A stretch of DNA of 11,534 bases from Prevotellaceae bacterium (GTDB lineage: Bacteria; Bacteroidota; Bacteroidia; Bacteroidales; UBA932). The position numbers and the translations under genes are program-made. Positions 1 to 7,259 of this stretch are shown piece by piece (within the stretch, counting starts at the first letter, position 1; every line of letters starts with the position of its first letter). The stretch spans positions 1 to 11,534 of the forward strand of contig JAIROQ010000050.1 of assembly GCA_031257455.1 (NCBI GenBank). Direction: 5' to 3'. The notes below the pieces were generated by a model. The model searched no databases, was not told the origin of the DNA, and was given only the letters and a program-made list of their open reading frames with translations.

Positions 1-96
1 AATTTTCCACATTTCGACATTTACGCAGAATAAAAGTCAAAGCGATATATTTTTAATATATCAATTCCAATACGTCAAAGAAGCATATTAATGGCA

Positions 97-127
97 CAAA
101 TATAAAACAATATTTTTTATCTACAAA
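97..127 (-). promoter_or_regulatory. Bacteroidota-type promoter facing left
   Basis: Read on the minus strand, TTTG (127-124) is followed by a 19-nt spacer and then TATATTTG (104-97). This fits the Bacteroidota housekeeping sigma consensus TTTG-N19-21-TAnnTTTG. It is the only site in the window where both boxes match with ideal spacing. Transcription would run left out of the window, so its gene is not visible here. Confidence 0.55.
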
Positions 128-152
128 TACTTTTTGCGATTTTTTTTTGTTT

Positions 153-190
153 GTACGAATTACACGGATTGGTACGAATTACGCGGATTT
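153..190. repeat. 19-nt direct repeat, two copies
   Basis: Two adjacent 19-nt units, 153-171 and 172-190, both start GTACGAATTAC. They differ by one base in the middle (A/G) and at the last base. The unit is longer than the heptamers found elsewhere in the window and has no GC-rich core beside it, so it looks like a separate repeat type. Confidence 0.6.
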
Positions 191-218
191 TAGGAAATCG
201 TTCCCCAAAGTCTTTTTT

Positions 219-345
219 AGTCGTTAGTCGTGAGTCGCGGCAAGCGTATTTTAGTTATGAGTTATAAGTTATGAATTATGAGTTACGACAAGCGTAATGG
301 CGTCAGACAACTCATACTTCATACTTCATACCTCATACTTCATAC
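219..345. repeat. Composite heptamer tract with two GC-rich joints
   Basis: Three tandem arrays of 7-nt units lie here: AGTCGTT-like (219-239), GTTATGA-like (254-284) and CTTCATA-like (309-345). They are separated by GC-rich joints: CGGCAAGCG at about 238-246, and CGACAAGCGTAATGGCGTCAG at 286-306, quoted here only to mark its ends GACAAGCG and GGCGTCAG. The second and third arrays are imperfect reverse complements, so the unit could fold into a long hairpin with the joint as its loop. The right array runs into the 3' end of the thioesterase gene and supplies its last codons and stop. Confidence 0.7.
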
Positions 346-731
346 AAGTTTATTTTTTCGCGCCATTCTTCCGGCAGGGGGAAAGACTGGCCGGTATCCA
401 TGTCGTAGGTGGAAAGGACGCTGTAGCCTTCCACGCGTACCGAGCCATCGGCCGCGACAATGTACTGCTTCATTTTTACGCTCCGGTGGCCTGTTTCTAT
501 CACAGAAGTGTGTACTTCTATGGTATCGTACAGGAATACCGGTTGCAGGTAATCCGCTTCGGTATGCACCAGTACCAGTGTTTTTCCCTTGCCCCATTCC
601 GGCGGCTGCCCAAAGGCTTCCTTGAAATAATGTATCCGGCCTATATCAAAATAATCGCTGTACACTGCATTATTGACATGCCCTATGCCGTCAATATCAC
701 TAAACCGAATCTGAATGGAAATTTTATGCAT
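333..731 (-). CDS. Acyl-CoA thioesterase, hotdog fold (4HBT/YbgC-like)
   Basis: This is a 132-residue single-domain hotdog thioesterase that probably hydrolyses an acyl-CoA or acyl-ACP in the cytoplasm; the substrate cannot be read from sequence. Residues 10-32 hold the family signature, with SDID (11-14) and GHVNNAVY (17-24), followed by the DYFDIGR stretch on the long helix. Asp12 or Asp14 sits where the catalytic acidic residue of 4HBT-type enzymes is expected. The length is normal for the family. The ATG at 731-729 lies 3 nt after the stop of the HEPN gene, so the two are almost certainly cotranscribed and probably translationally coupled. The last three residues (Tyr-Glu-Val) and the TGA stop are read from the heptamer tract at 309-345, so the native C-terminus may have been replaced by repeat sequence. 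Confidence 0.88.
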   Translation of the reverse strand: MHKISIQIRFSDIDGIGHVNNAVYSDYFDIGRIHYFKEAFGQPPEWGKGKTLVLVHTEADYLQPVFLYDTIEVHTSVIETGHRSVKMKQYIVAADGSVRVEGYSVLSTYDMDTGQSFPLPEEWREKINLYEV

Positions 732-734
732 GTA

Positions 735-1145
735 TTATTTTATTAATTTTTCTTCAATCATACTGATAAATGTTTCGGCTTTTGGGCGGATAGCATGTAT
801 CATTTCGGCATCATAGTGCACATAGTCGTCATAGTCGCCACTAATCCGGTCGTTGAACAATCGGCTGTAGAAAGTGGAATAGTGTTGCGGGACTTTTCCC
901 GTAACAATAAAATGCAGTGAAAACATTTGCCTTACCCCTTGATGTGTTTGGGCTGTAATATTGTTTTTTATCAATAGTGCAATTACAGCATAGTAACATG
1001 CGTAGTATAGACGGTTTACGGCAGCATTATAAAATCCGCCGGTTATCAAAGTATCGGCTTCGAGCAACGTTTCTTTAGCGCGTTGCAGGCGGTATGCACT
1101 CAGGGCTACGCGACTTTCTTCCGAAAGTTCTTGCGTTGGCGTCAT
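735..1145 (-). CDS. HEPN domain protein, likely toxin of HEPN/MNT pair
   Basis: This 136-residue, probably all-helical protein is a HEPN domain of the kind paired with MNT nucleotidyltransferases. Visible marks are a first helix rich in Arg/Lys/Glu (about 17-31), the conserved block NRLYYACYYAV (44-54), and a late R-x2-GDYDDY block (Arg100 to Tyr108). In characterised HepT toxins an R-x4-6-H motif forms the RNase site. Here the nearest arrangement is Arg100 to His110, nine residues apart, so that motif is not present in standard form. The protein may be a non-nuclease HEPN variant or use different residues. Its ATG overlaps the MNT stop by 4 nt (ATGA, 1142-1145), and its TAA lies 3 nt before the thioesterase. 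The gene order and overlap support a HEPN/MNT module; toxicity is inferred. Confidence 0.82.
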   Translation of the reverse strand: MTPTQELSEESRVALSAYRLQRAKETLLEADTLITGGFYNAAVNRLYYACYYAVIALLIKNNITAQTHQGVRQMFSLHFIVTGKVPQHYSTFYSRLFNDRISGDYDDYVHYDAEMIHAIRPKAETFISMIEEKLIK

Positions 1146-1465
1146 TGCAGTTTTACTCCTTCTTTCATTACATTTATAAAAAACGGCGTCTGAAATGGGC
1201 GGTCATACCATTGTTTGCGGGTATAGACCAAAGGGCTGATAAAAACGCTGCCATCTTTTTGGTCGGATAATTCGTATAAAGGCTCGGTTATTTGGGTCTT
1301 TTCGTAATAATCTACCGTATCCTTATCCAATACAATGAGCAGGTCGATATCGCTGTCGCTGCGCGCCTCGCCGCGCGCTTCCGAACCGTAGAGGATAACC
1401 TCTGCTTCGGGCGCTACACGCTGCATGATACGCTTAATTTGTTGTATGTAATAAGGGCGGGTCAT
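1142..1465 (-). CDS. MNT-type nucleotidyltransferase, likely antitoxin of HEPN/MNT pair
   Basis: This is a minimal nucleotidyltransferase of 107 residues. It carries the complete active-site motif G-S-x10-D-x-D: Gly27-Ser28 and Asp39-Ile40-Asp41 within the typical GSEARGEARSDSDIDLL block. In characterised pairs, MntA-type proteins transfer AMP to a tyrosine of the HEPN partner and thereby neutralise it; this role is inferred here from family and context. I chose the ATG at 1465-1463. The reading frame is open to a TTG at 1477, but that codon falls inside the TATATTTG promoter box (1482-1475), so it would lie upstream of the transcript. The stop overlaps the HEPN start in ATGA. The pair sits between sua5/tsaC and a thioesterase without any phage or transposon gene beside it. 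Confidence 0.85.
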   Translation of the reverse strand: MTRPYYIQQIKRIMQRVAPEAEVILYGSEARGEARSDSDIDLLIVLDKDTVDYYEKTQITEPLYELSDQKDGSVFISPLVYTRKQWYDRPFQTPFFINVMKEGVKLQ

Positions 1466-1474
1466 ATTTCCCCA

Positions 1475-1482
1475 CAAATATA
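1475..1482 (-). promoter_or_regulatory. -7 promoter box for the MNT-HEPN-thioesterase operon
   Basis: The minus strand reads TATATTTG, a full match to TAnnTTTG, ending 9 nt before the MNT ATG. No good TTTG box lies 19-21 nt upstream, so only the -7 element is supported. If used, the transcript would start within a few bases of the ATG, giving a leaderless or nearly leaderless mRNA and separate expression of this operon from tsaC. Confidence 0.45.
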
Positions 1483-1519
1483 CAAAAACTTTTATTTAAA
1501 GATTTAAACTGTTGCCGCC

Positions 1520-1555
1520 AATTCCTAATTCTTAATTCCTAATTTCTAATTCTTA
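1520..1555. repeat. Heptamer tract at the tsaC 3' end
   Basis: About five tandem 7-nt units (ATTCCTA, ATTCTTA, ATTCCTA, ATTTCTA, ATTCTTA) lie between tsaC and the MNT operon. On the minus strand they encode the last residues of TsaC (Ile-Arg-Asn) and its TAG stop. Just beyond, 1508-1520 holds a GC-rich GTTGCCGCC patch followed by an AAATCTTTAAA-like stretch. This may be a decayed joint of the kind seen elsewhere in the window. Confidence 0.6.
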
Positions 1556-2102
1556 TTACTTCGTTTTGCAGTCCGATTTTGAGGATAGACGAGGGTTTTC
1601 GCGTGGGGTTGCCTTCGTATTGCTCGGGTATGATGAAATCGCAACCGTCTTTTATACCGGCGGAAATCTGCGCAAAGGTTGCCGGCGGGGGCTGTCCCGA
1701 CAGGTTGGCAGAAGTGGAAACGAGCGGCCGGCGGAAGTGGCGCAGTAACTGCCGGCAAAAATCATGCTGCACGATACGCAGGGCCACGCTGCCATCCGCT
1801 GCCGGTACATTCGCCGCCAGCCCGCGCGTCTGCGGATAGATTAACGTCAGCGGCGCACCGGCGGCTTCCGTTAAATTATACGCAATATCGGGTATCCGCG
1901 ACACATAACGGCTAACCATTTCCATTCCTGAGACCAATAAAATAAGGCTTTTGCTGTCGGCGCGCCGTTTCAGGGCATATACTTTTTCGATGGCCGTTGC
2001 ATTCGTGGCATCGCAACCGATACCCCAGAGCGTGTCGGTCGGGTAAAGCAGCAGCCCGCCGGCATGCAGTGTCTGCACCGCTTTTTGGAGAACGTCCGTC
2101 AT
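1539..2102 (-). CDS. L-threonylcarbamoyladenylate synthase (Sua5/YrdC/TsaC family)
   Basis: This 187-residue cytoplasmic enzyme is a YrdC-domain protein. The family makes threonylcarbamoyl-AMP from threonine, bicarbonate and ATP for the t6A37 modification of ANN-decoding tRNAs. Visible signatures are YPTDTLWGIGCDA (20-32), the KRR cluster after KVYALKRR (about 41-47), and STSANLSG (129-136), which contribute to the nucleotide and threonine pocket. The length fits the short bacterial TsaC/YwlC form without the extra C-terminal Sua5 domain. The ATG overlaps the stop of the upstream glycosyltransferase by 4 nt (2099-2102), so the two are coupled. The final residues and TAG stop are read from a heptamer tract (1520-1555). 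Confidence 0.93.
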   Translation of the reverse strand: MTDVLQKAVQTLHAGGLLLYPTDTLWGIGCDATNATAIEKVYALKRRADSKSLILLVSGMEMVSRYVSRIPDIAYNLTEAAGAPLTLIYPQTRGLAANVPAADGSVALRIVQHDFCRQLLRHFRRPLVSTSANLSGQPPPATFAQISAGIKDGCDFIIPEQYEGNPTRKPSSILKIGLQNEVIRIRN

Positions 2103-3220
2103 GGTTTCAGTTCCTTATACACGTTCCAGATGTTTTTAGCAATGCTTTCTTCACGGAATTTAGCAGCATGTTCCGTCCCGGCGGCAATCATTTTATTGCG
2201 CAGCGCTTCATCGTCCAATACCTGTCGGATGGCATGCGCGATGGCCTGTTCATCGGTCGGTGAAACGTACAGTTGTCCGCTGCCGCCGGCTTCGGGCAGG
2301 CTCGAAATATTTGACGCTACCACCGGCAGGCGCGAATTGAGCGCTTCCAAGACCGGAATGCCGAAGCCCTCAAACAATGAAGGCAAACAAAATACCTGCG
2401 CCAGCTGGTAAATCGCCGGCAGGTGGTTAAAGAGGACTTCGTCTAAAAACCGTACCCGCTGTTCCAGTTTCCGGACGGCCATTTCTTCCTTTATCTTTTT
2501 TGCATAACCCGTTTCGCGTCCCACGACAATCAGCTGCACGTCTTCGGGCAGCAGCGACATGGCTTTGACAAGCGTGATTAAATTCTTGCGCATCTCGACC
2601 GTCCCTACATACAACACGTATTTTTCGGGCAACCGGTACAGGGCGCGTATATTTTGCTTTTCTATATCGGTAGCCGTCCGGTAAAACTGCGCATCGCAGC
2701 CCTGGTAAACCAGCCGGATTTTCTTTTCATCCACTCCGAAAAATTCCATGATATCCTGTTTGGTCTGCTCGCTGATGGCAATCACCAAATCGGCGGATGC
2801 GCAGGCCAGCCTGTGTTTCCGCACATACATCCACCGGTCGATGGATTTATAATAATGAGGATACCGCAAAAAAATCAAGTCGTGCACCGTAACCACCGTG
2901 CGGATACTGCTGCTCAAACCCACCGGCAACTCGCCGGTCAGGCCATGGAACAAGTCAATCCTCTCAAACCGGACATCGCTCGCCATACCCAGCGAACGCC
3001 ACGCCGCCGGCAAACGTTTCAGCAGTCCCTCCGGCCCGCGCACCGCAATATTGGGGCGGTGGGCAAAAGATAACAGCGGATGTTTTTTATAGAACGGCGT
3101 ATATAAAAAATACCGGTTGTCGGGATAAAAATCCGATAAAATAGAAATCACCGCCCGGCTATAATTGCCAAGCCCGGTGAAGTTCTTAAAAGCGCGTTTT
3201 GCATCAAATCCGATTTGCAT
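2099..3220 (-). CDS. GT4-family glycosyltransferase (GT-B fold)
   Basis: This is a 373-residue GT-B glycosyltransferase, likely soluble or peripheral to the inner membrane, that transfers a sugar from a nucleotide donor. The N-terminal acceptor domain has the glycine-containing loop FTGLGNYSR (14-22) and TVHDL (111-115). The donor domain starts at YVGTVEMRKN (204-213) and carries the E-x7-E motif in FEGFGIPVLEAL (Glu284 and Glu292). Residues 266-300 form the usual nucleotide-sugar-binding region. It resembles mannosyltransferase-like enzymes of surface polysaccharide or lipid-linked glycan synthesis, but the sugar is not decided by the sequence. The ATG at 3220-3218 follows directly on a repeat tract. 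The TGA overlaps the tsaC start, a neighbour with no obvious related function. Confidence 0.9.
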   Translation of the reverse strand: MQIGFDAKRAFKNFTGLGNYSRAVISILSDFYPDNRYFLYTPFYKKHPLLSFAHRPNIAVRGPEGLLKRLPAAWRSLGMASDVRFERIDLFHGLTGELPVGLSSSIRTVVTVHDLIFLRYPHYYKSIDRWMYVRKHRLACASADLVIAISEQTKQDIMEFFGVDEKKIRLVYQGCDAQFYRTATDIEKQNIRALYRLPEKYVLYVGTVEMRKNLITLVKAMSLLPEDVQLIVVGRETGYAKKIKEEMAVRKLEQRVRFLDEVLFNHLPAIYQLAQVFCLPSLFEGFGIPVLEALNSRLPVVASNISSLPEAGGSGQLYVSPTDEQAIAHAIRQVLDDEALRNKMIAAGTEHAAKFREESIAKNIWNVYKELKP

Positions 3221-3224
3221 AGTT

Positions 3225-3376
3225 TTATTTCTGATTTCTGATTTCTGATTTCTAATTTCTGATTTCTGATTTCTGATTTCTGATTGGCTGACGCGCCAGC
3301 AACTCTTAATTTCTGATTTCTAATTTCTGATTGGCTGACGCGCCAGCAACTCTTAACTCTTAGTTCTTAACTCTTA
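3225..3376. repeat. Composite heptamer tract with a duplicated joint
   Basis: From left to right: TTTCTGA/TTTCTAA heptamers, a joint GGCTGACGCGCCAGC (3286-3300), AACTCTTAA, a second run of TTTCTGA/TTTCTAA, the identical joint (3333-3347), then AACTCTT/AGTTCTT heptamers to 3376. The two joints are exactly 47 nt apart, and their flanks (TTTCTGATT before, AACTCTTAA after) also match, so a 47-nt unit has been duplicated. The right end of the tract encodes the final Asp-Lys-Ser region and TAA stop of the EEP-family gene on the minus strand. The left end stops about 4 nt upstream of the glycosyltransferase ATG. Confidence 0.8.
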
Positions 3377-4443
3377 TCTAAAACTGCTACGGCCGGGTAA
3401 TGGTCGGAGTAGCGTATTTTGGGGATATAAAATTGTTTGGCTTTAAAATAATCATCGTTGAAAATATAATCAATACGGAATGCCGGCAACATGCTGCGAA
3501 ACGAAGAGGGAATGCCTGCGCCTGCATCCATGAAAGCGTCCCGCCGGTTGCCTTTCATTTTCCGGTAGGTGTAGGACATGGGCAAGTCATTGAAATCGCC
3601 GCACACCAGCACCGGATAGGGCGAGGCGGCAATATGCGCCGCAACCTTGTCCACCTGTGCGGCGCGTTTCTTAAAGGCATCGCGCAGGCGCACGGTTACC
3701 CGTTTTATTTCGTTATTCCGGCCGGTATCTTCTTTTAGCCGCGAGAAACTCATGGCAAAGTCGAGCCGCGTTGATTCCAGATGATTGTTGTACACGCGGA
3801 CGGTTTGCCCGTCAATGGAAATATCCGTATAAATACAGATGTTCCCGGAGTTGGGGAAAACAATTACGTCCTTTTTCAGGACAGGATGGCGGCTCAATGT
3901 AGCGGTCGTAAACCATGCCCTGCCGTAGAGCCTGCGCGACCGGTAATGAATGTAAGGGTAACGCGGAAAGAGGCGGCGTATGCCGGCCGTATCGAATACC
4001 GCCGCTTCCTGCAAGCACACAATATCGGGGTCTTCCTGTTCGATAAATGCCTTGATGCCCGGCAGTGTTTCCAGTGTCCGGGTGGCGGTATTGACGCCGA
4101 ATAAATGTACGTTGTAGGTGATGATTTTTATTTCACCGTGCTGTGCCGGCCGGCCGGGCTGATGGTCGCCGCTGCGCCATTGCACGTATGCCGGCAGGAA
4201 AAAGAACGCCGGCAGAATGACGGCTATATGCAGCCAGAAGATTTTGCGCTTTACCACTGTCCACAATATCGCCAGCAGGATATTCAGCGCTACCAGTTGC
4301 GGGAACAGCAATCCGAAGAAAGCAAAAAACCATGTGCCGGCAGGATTAACATAGCGCGAGAAGTAAGACATCGCCAATCCGGCCGCTAAAAGCAGGATGC
4401 CTGTCCTGCATATCCACCCTATGATTTGTCGAATTGCGTTCAT
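3367..4443 (-). CDS. Membrane-anchored endonuclease/exonuclease/phosphatase family hydrolase
   Basis: This 358-residue protein has an N-terminal membrane part of about three hydrophobic segments (roughly 12-32, 36-62, 68-86) followed by an EEP (DNase I-like) metal-dependent phosphodiesterase domain from about residue 104. The active-site residues of the fold are all present: Asn111 in ITYNVHLFG, Glu146 in CLQEA, Asn220-His221 in YNNHLES, Asp283 and Asn285 in CGDFND, Asp325 in RIDYIF, and Asp347-His348 in YSDHYP. The substrate (phospholipid head group, nucleic acid or other phosphodiester) cannot be told. The frame is open to a TTG at 4455, but the ATG at 4443-4441 gives a proper start and sits 20 nt after the rhomboid stop. 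Rhomboid-EEP adjacency is, to my knowledge, common in Bacteroidales. The last codons and TAA come from a heptamer tract. Confidence 0.9.
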   Translation of the reverse strand: MNAIRQIIGWICRTGILLLAAGLAMSYFSRYVNPAGTWFFAFFGLLFPQLVALNILLAILWTVVKRKIFWLHIAVILPAFFFLPAYVQWRSGDHQPGRPAQHGEIKIITYNVHLFGVNTATRTLETLPGIKAFIEQEDPDIVCLQEAAVFDTAGIRRLFPRYPYIHYRSRRLYGRAWFTTATLSRHPVLKKDVIVFPNSGNICIYTDISIDGQTVRVYNNHLESTRLDFAMSFSRLKEDTGRNNEIKRVTVRLRDAFKKRAAQVDKVAAHIAASPYPVLVCGDFNDLPMSYTYRKMKGNRRDAFMDAGAGIPSSFRSMLPAFRIDYIFNDDYFKAKQFYIPKIRYSDHYPAVAVLDKS

Positions 4444-4463
4444 TGTTTCTTTCAACTTTCAAC

Positions 4464-5180
4464 TCAATAGTACATTCTTCCTTTCCGTTGCCAGTATTTT
4501 ATCAGGATAAACCCGAACAACATGCCGCCTATATGGGCAAAGTGGGCGATGTTGCCGCCGGAATTGACCAGTCCCAACACTAATTCTATCGCGCCGTAGC
4601 CGATAACCACCCATTTGGCTTTCAATGCCACCGGCGGGAAAATAAATTGCAGCACCGTATTCGGATACAACATGCCGAAGCCCAACAACACGCCATACAC
4701 CGCGCCCGATGCGCCTACCATCGGGGTATTCATCGTAACATACCACTGTTGCATGGCCGGCGAGCGATTGACAAAAATGTTTCCTTCCCGCAACAATTCC
4801 TTCATTTGCGCCAAGGTCGCCGTGTCGATTTGCGCTTCGGCATGCAATACCTGTATCCACAGCACCAGCGCATAGAATAACGCCGCGCCGATGCCGGTAA
4901 CCAAATAAAAAGTCAGGAACTTCTTCCCGCCCCACTGGTATTCCAGCGCATTTCCGAATAGCCACAGCGCATACATGTTGAACAGCAAATGCCCGAAACC
5001 GCCGTGCATGAATATATGCGTCAGCAGTTGATAAGGTTTGAACAACGGCGAACCGGGATAGTACAGCGCAAAATGCTCATACATGAAATTGCCCGAAAAA
5101 GTAGTGATAAGCAGCATCGCTACGTTTATCACTATTAAATTCCGCACTATCGGCGGCACGTTCCTTAAAAATCCTGTCAT
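4464..5180 (-). CDS. Rhomboid family intramembrane serine protease
   Basis: This 238-residue polytopic membrane protein is a rhomboid protease, cleaving transmembrane segments of other proteins within the bilayer. The catalytic dyad is visible as Ser158 in GASGAVYG and His216 in AHIGGMLFG. His64 and Asn68 in HGGFGHLLFNMYAL match the oxyanion-side residues of GlpG (His150, Asn154). Six hydrophobic segments can be placed (about 12-28, 52-76, 88-110, 152-172, 188-206, 211-230). A hydrophilic loop of about 40 residues (110-150) separates segments three and four. The ATG at 5180-5178 lies directly beside the large repeat hairpin that separates it from lepA. The stop lies 20 nt before the EEP start, so these two form an operon. 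Confidence 0.93.
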   Translation of the reverse strand: MTGFLRNVPPIVRNLIVINVAMLLITTFSGNFMYEHFALYYPGSPLFKPYQLLTHIFMHGGFGHLLFNMYALWLFGNALEYQWGGKKFLTFYLVTGIGAALFYALVLWIQVLHAEAQIDTATLAQMKELLREGNIFVNRSPAMQQWYVTMNTPMVGASGAVYGVLLGFGMLYPNTVLQFIFPPVALKAKWVVIGYGAIELVLGLVNSGGNIAHFAHIGGMLFGFILIKYWQRKGRMYY

Positions 5181-5182
5181 GT

Positions 5183-5320
5183 TTGTTGAGTTGTTGAGTT
5201 GTTGAGTTGTTGAATTGTTGAATTGTTGAGTTGTTGAGTTGTTGAGTTGTTGATATTGGCGCGTCAGCCAATCAACAGTTCAACAGTTCAACAGTTCAAC
5301 AGTTCAACAGTTCAACATCT
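5183..5320. repeat. 9-nt tandem repeat inverted around a GC-rich joint
   Basis: The left array (5183-5253) repeats TTGTTGAGT/TTGTTGAAT about eight times. The right array (5272-5319) repeats TCAACAGTT about five times. Between them lies the joint TTGGCGCGTCAGCCAA (5256-5271). The arrays are near reverse complements, so the lepA-rhomboid intergenic RNA could fold into an imperfect hairpin of more than 40 bp whose tip is the joint. The lepA TGA stop is read from the edge of the right array, and the left array ends beside the rhomboid ATG. The hairpin could block or attenuate readthrough between the genes; this is inference. Confidence 0.75.
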
Positions 5321-7107
5321 CAATCCAGTTTCAGTACTGCTAAAAACGCCTGTTGCGGCACTTCCACATTGCCGACTTGCCGCATACGTTTCTTACCTTT
5401 CTTTTGTTTTTCCAGCAGTTTCCGTTTCCGCGTGATGTCGCCGCCGTAGCATTTTGCCGTTACGTCTTTGCGCAGGGCTTTGACGGTTTCGCGGGCAATA
5501 ATTTTTGCGCCGATGGCGGCCTGTATGGCAATATCGAACTGCTGGCGCGGGATTAAATCTTTCAGTTTTTCGCACATCCGGCGGCCGAAATCATACGCAT
5601 TGTCGCGGTGGATAAGGCATGACAGCGCATCCACCGGTTCGCCGTTGAGGAGGACGTCTAATTTGACCAAATCGGCCTTTTCGTAACCGATGGTCTGGTA
5701 ATCGAACGAAGCATAGCCGCGCGAAATGCTTTTCAGTTTGTCGTAAAAATCAAAAACAATTTCCGCCAACGGCATATCATAGGTCAGTTCCACCCGCTCG
5801 CTGGTCAGATAATGCTGGCCTTTCAACACGCCGCGCTTGTCGAGGCAGAGTTTCATTATTGCGCCGTAATACTCCGCTTTTGAAATGATTTGGGCACGGA
5901 TATACGGTTCATCTATATGGTCAATCAGCGTAGGGGCGGGCAGTCCCGAGGGGTTGTGCACATGCAGCGCCTCGCCCTGCGTGGTATGCACGATGTACGA
6001 CACATTGGGAACGGTCGTGATGACGTCCATATTGAACTCGCGGTACAGCCGTTCCTGAATAATCTCCATGTGCAGCAAGCCCAGAAAGCCGCACCGAAAG
6101 CCGAAACCCAATGCCAATGACGACTCCGGCTCGAACGTGAGCGAAGCGTCATTCAGTTGCAATTTTTCGATAGACGCGCGCAGGTCTTCGTAGGCGTCGG
6201 CGTCCACCGGGTAGAGGCCGGCAAATACCATCGGCTTGACTTCCTCAAATCCCGCAATGGCTTCCCGGCAGGGCGTTTCCACATGCGTGATAGTATCGCC
6301 TACTTTCACTTCCGGCGCCGTTTTGATGCCGGAGATAATGTATCCCACGTCACCCGTGCGGATTTCATTACGCGGACATAATTTCAATTGCAGGATACCT
6401 ACTTCGTCCGCTTCATATTCTTTGCCGGTATTAAAAAATTTCACTTTGTCGCCCTTGCGTATCACGCCGTTTTGTACCTTGAAATAAGCAATAATCCCGC
6501 GGAATGAATTGAACACCGAATCGAAAATCAATGCCTGTAACGGGGCGGCTTCGCTGCCCGCCGGCGCCGGCACGCGCTGCACGATAGCCTGCAAAATTTC
6601 CGCTATACCGGCGCCGGTCTTGCCGCTGGCCGTAAGCACGGCAGCAGGCGGACAACCGATTAATTCCACTATCTGGTCGCGCACTTCTTCCACCATCGCC
6701 GCCTCCATGTCGATTTTATTGATGACGGGGATAATTTCCAAATCGTGGTTGAGGGCAAGGTAGAGGTTCGAAATGGTTTGCGCCTGTATGCCCTGGGTCG
6801 CATCGACCACCAGCAACGCGCCTTCGCAAGACGCAATGGCACGCGACACTTCATACGAAAAATCCACATGCCCCGGCGTGTCAATGAGGTTCAGCACATA
6901 GTCTGTGCTGTTGTGCCGGTAGCGCATTTGAATGGCGTGGCTTTTTATGGTGATACCTTTTTCCTTTTCCAAATCCATAGAGTCAAGTACCTGCGCCGCC
7001 ATTTCGCGTTCCGTGAGCGTATGTGTCGCCTCGAGCAAACGGTCGGCCAGCGTACTTTTTCCATGGTCTATATGAGCAATGATGCAAAAGTTGCGGATAT
7101 TTTTCAT
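5320..7107 (-). CDS. lepA: Elongation factor 4, ribosome back-translocating GTPase
   Basis: This 595-residue translational GTPase is full length for LepA/EF4, which acts on the ribosome during initiation/elongation under stress and can reverse translocation. GTPase motifs are clear: G1 AHIDHGKST (11-19), switch I EKGITIKS (49-56), G3 DTPGHVDF (76-83) and G4 NKID (130-133). The EF-G-like domains follow, and the LepA-specific C-terminal domain ends in the signature [16 protein letters not shown] and [15 protein letters not shown]. No truncation or frameshift is seen. The ATG at 7107-7105 follows a TATCTTTG box after only 5 nt, suggesting a very short or absent leader. The TGA stop is provided by the start of the 9-nt repeat tract. 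The gene is divergent from mfd across a 525-bp repeat-rich spacer. Confidence 0.98.
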   Translation of the reverse strand: MKNIRNFCIIAHIDHGKSTLADRLLEATHTLTEREMAAQVLDSMDLEKEKGITIKSHAIQMRYRHNSTDYVLNLIDTPGHVDFSYEVSRAIASCEGALLVVDATQGIQAQTISNLYLALNHDLEIIPVINKIDMEAAMVEEVRDQIVELIGCPPAAVLTASGKTGAGIAEILQAIVQRVPAPAGSEAAPLQALIFDSVFNSFRGIIAYFKVQNGVIRKGDKVKFFNTGKEYEADEVGILQLKLCPRNEIRTGDVGYIISGIKTAPEVKVGDTITHVETPCREAIAGFEEVKPMVFAGLYPVDADAYEDLRASIEKLQLNDASLTFEPESSLALGFGFRCGFLGLLHMEIIQERLYREFNMDVITTVPNVSYIVHTTQGEALHVHNPSGLPAPTLIDHIDEPYIRAQIISKAEYYGAIMKLCLDKRGVLKGQHYLTSERVELTYDMPLAEIVFDFYDKLKSISRGYASFDYQTIGYEKADLVKLDVLLNGEPVDALSCLIHRDNAYDFGRRMCEKLKDLIPRQQFDIAIQAAIGAKIIARETVKALRKDVTAKCYGGDITRKRKLLEKQKKGKKRMRQVGNVEVPQQAFLAVLKLD

Positions 7108-7112
7108 GGCTG

Positions 7113-7120
7113 CAAAGATA
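7113..7120 (-). promoter_or_regulatory. -7 promoter box of lepA
   Basis: The minus strand reads TATCTTTG (7120-7113), a full TAnnTTTG match, 5 nt before the lepA ATG. No TTTG box is found at the standard upstream spacing. The expected transcription start falls at or next to the ATG, so the mRNA may be leaderless. Confidence 0.45.
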
Positions 7121-7138
7121 ACAAAAATAAGTCGTTTT

Positions 7139-7258
7139 TGTTGATTTGTTGAATTGTTGAACTGTTGAATTGTTGAACTGTTGATTTGTTGAACTGTTGA
7201 CAGGCTGGCGCGTCAGTCAATCTTTAAATCTTTGAATTTTTAAATCTTTAAATCCTTC
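7139..7258. repeat. 9-nt and 8-nt repeat arrays joined by a GC-rich core
   Basis: An array of TTGTTGAAC/TTGTTGAAT units (7139-7200) is joined through GACAGGCTGGCGCGTCAGTC (7199-7218) to an array of AATCTTTA-like 8-nt units (7219-7256). Unlike the lepA-rhomboid tract, the two arrays are unrelated to each other, so no long hairpin forms; only the joint is shared. The tract lies just upstream of the lepA -7 box, where the -33 region would be. Confidence 0.7.
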
Positions 7259-7259
7259 C

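Larger units (their letters stand above)
1..218. other. AT-rich non-coding left flank
   Basis: This AT-rich stretch has no convincing gene on either strand. It holds a leftward promoter-like pair of boxes (97-127) and two copies of a 19-nt repeat (153-190). On the minus strand an ATG at 20-18 opens a frame that runs off the left edge after six codons. It could be the first codons of a gene driven by that promoter, but six codons cannot support a call. The short ORFs further right on the plus strand (from about 278) are repeat sequence and the antisense of the thioesterase gene, not genes. Confidence 0.5.

Noticed and set aside
278..746. Plus-strand frames of 115 and 149 residues
   Set aside because: They start in the heptamer tract and run antisense through the thioesterase gene, which has clear family motifs. 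Their N-termini are translated repeats.
1142..1477. TTG start at 1477 for the MNT gene
   Set aside because: The codon lies inside the TATATTTG box; the ATG at 1465 gives a normal family N-terminus.
3225..3376. CRISPR-like array of repeats and spacers
   Set aside because: The units are only 7 nt and uninterrupted, the 47-nt duplication has just two copies with no unique spacers, and no cas gene is nearby.
3367..4455. TTG start at 4455 for the EEP-family gene
   Set aside because: An ATG four codons downstream at 4443 gives a normal spacing from the rhomboid stop and no conserved residues are lost.
5183..5320. Integron attC-type sites at the GC-rich joints
   Set aside because: The joints are short, lack the paired RYYYAAC/GTTRRRY boxes, and no integrase or gene-cassette layout is present.
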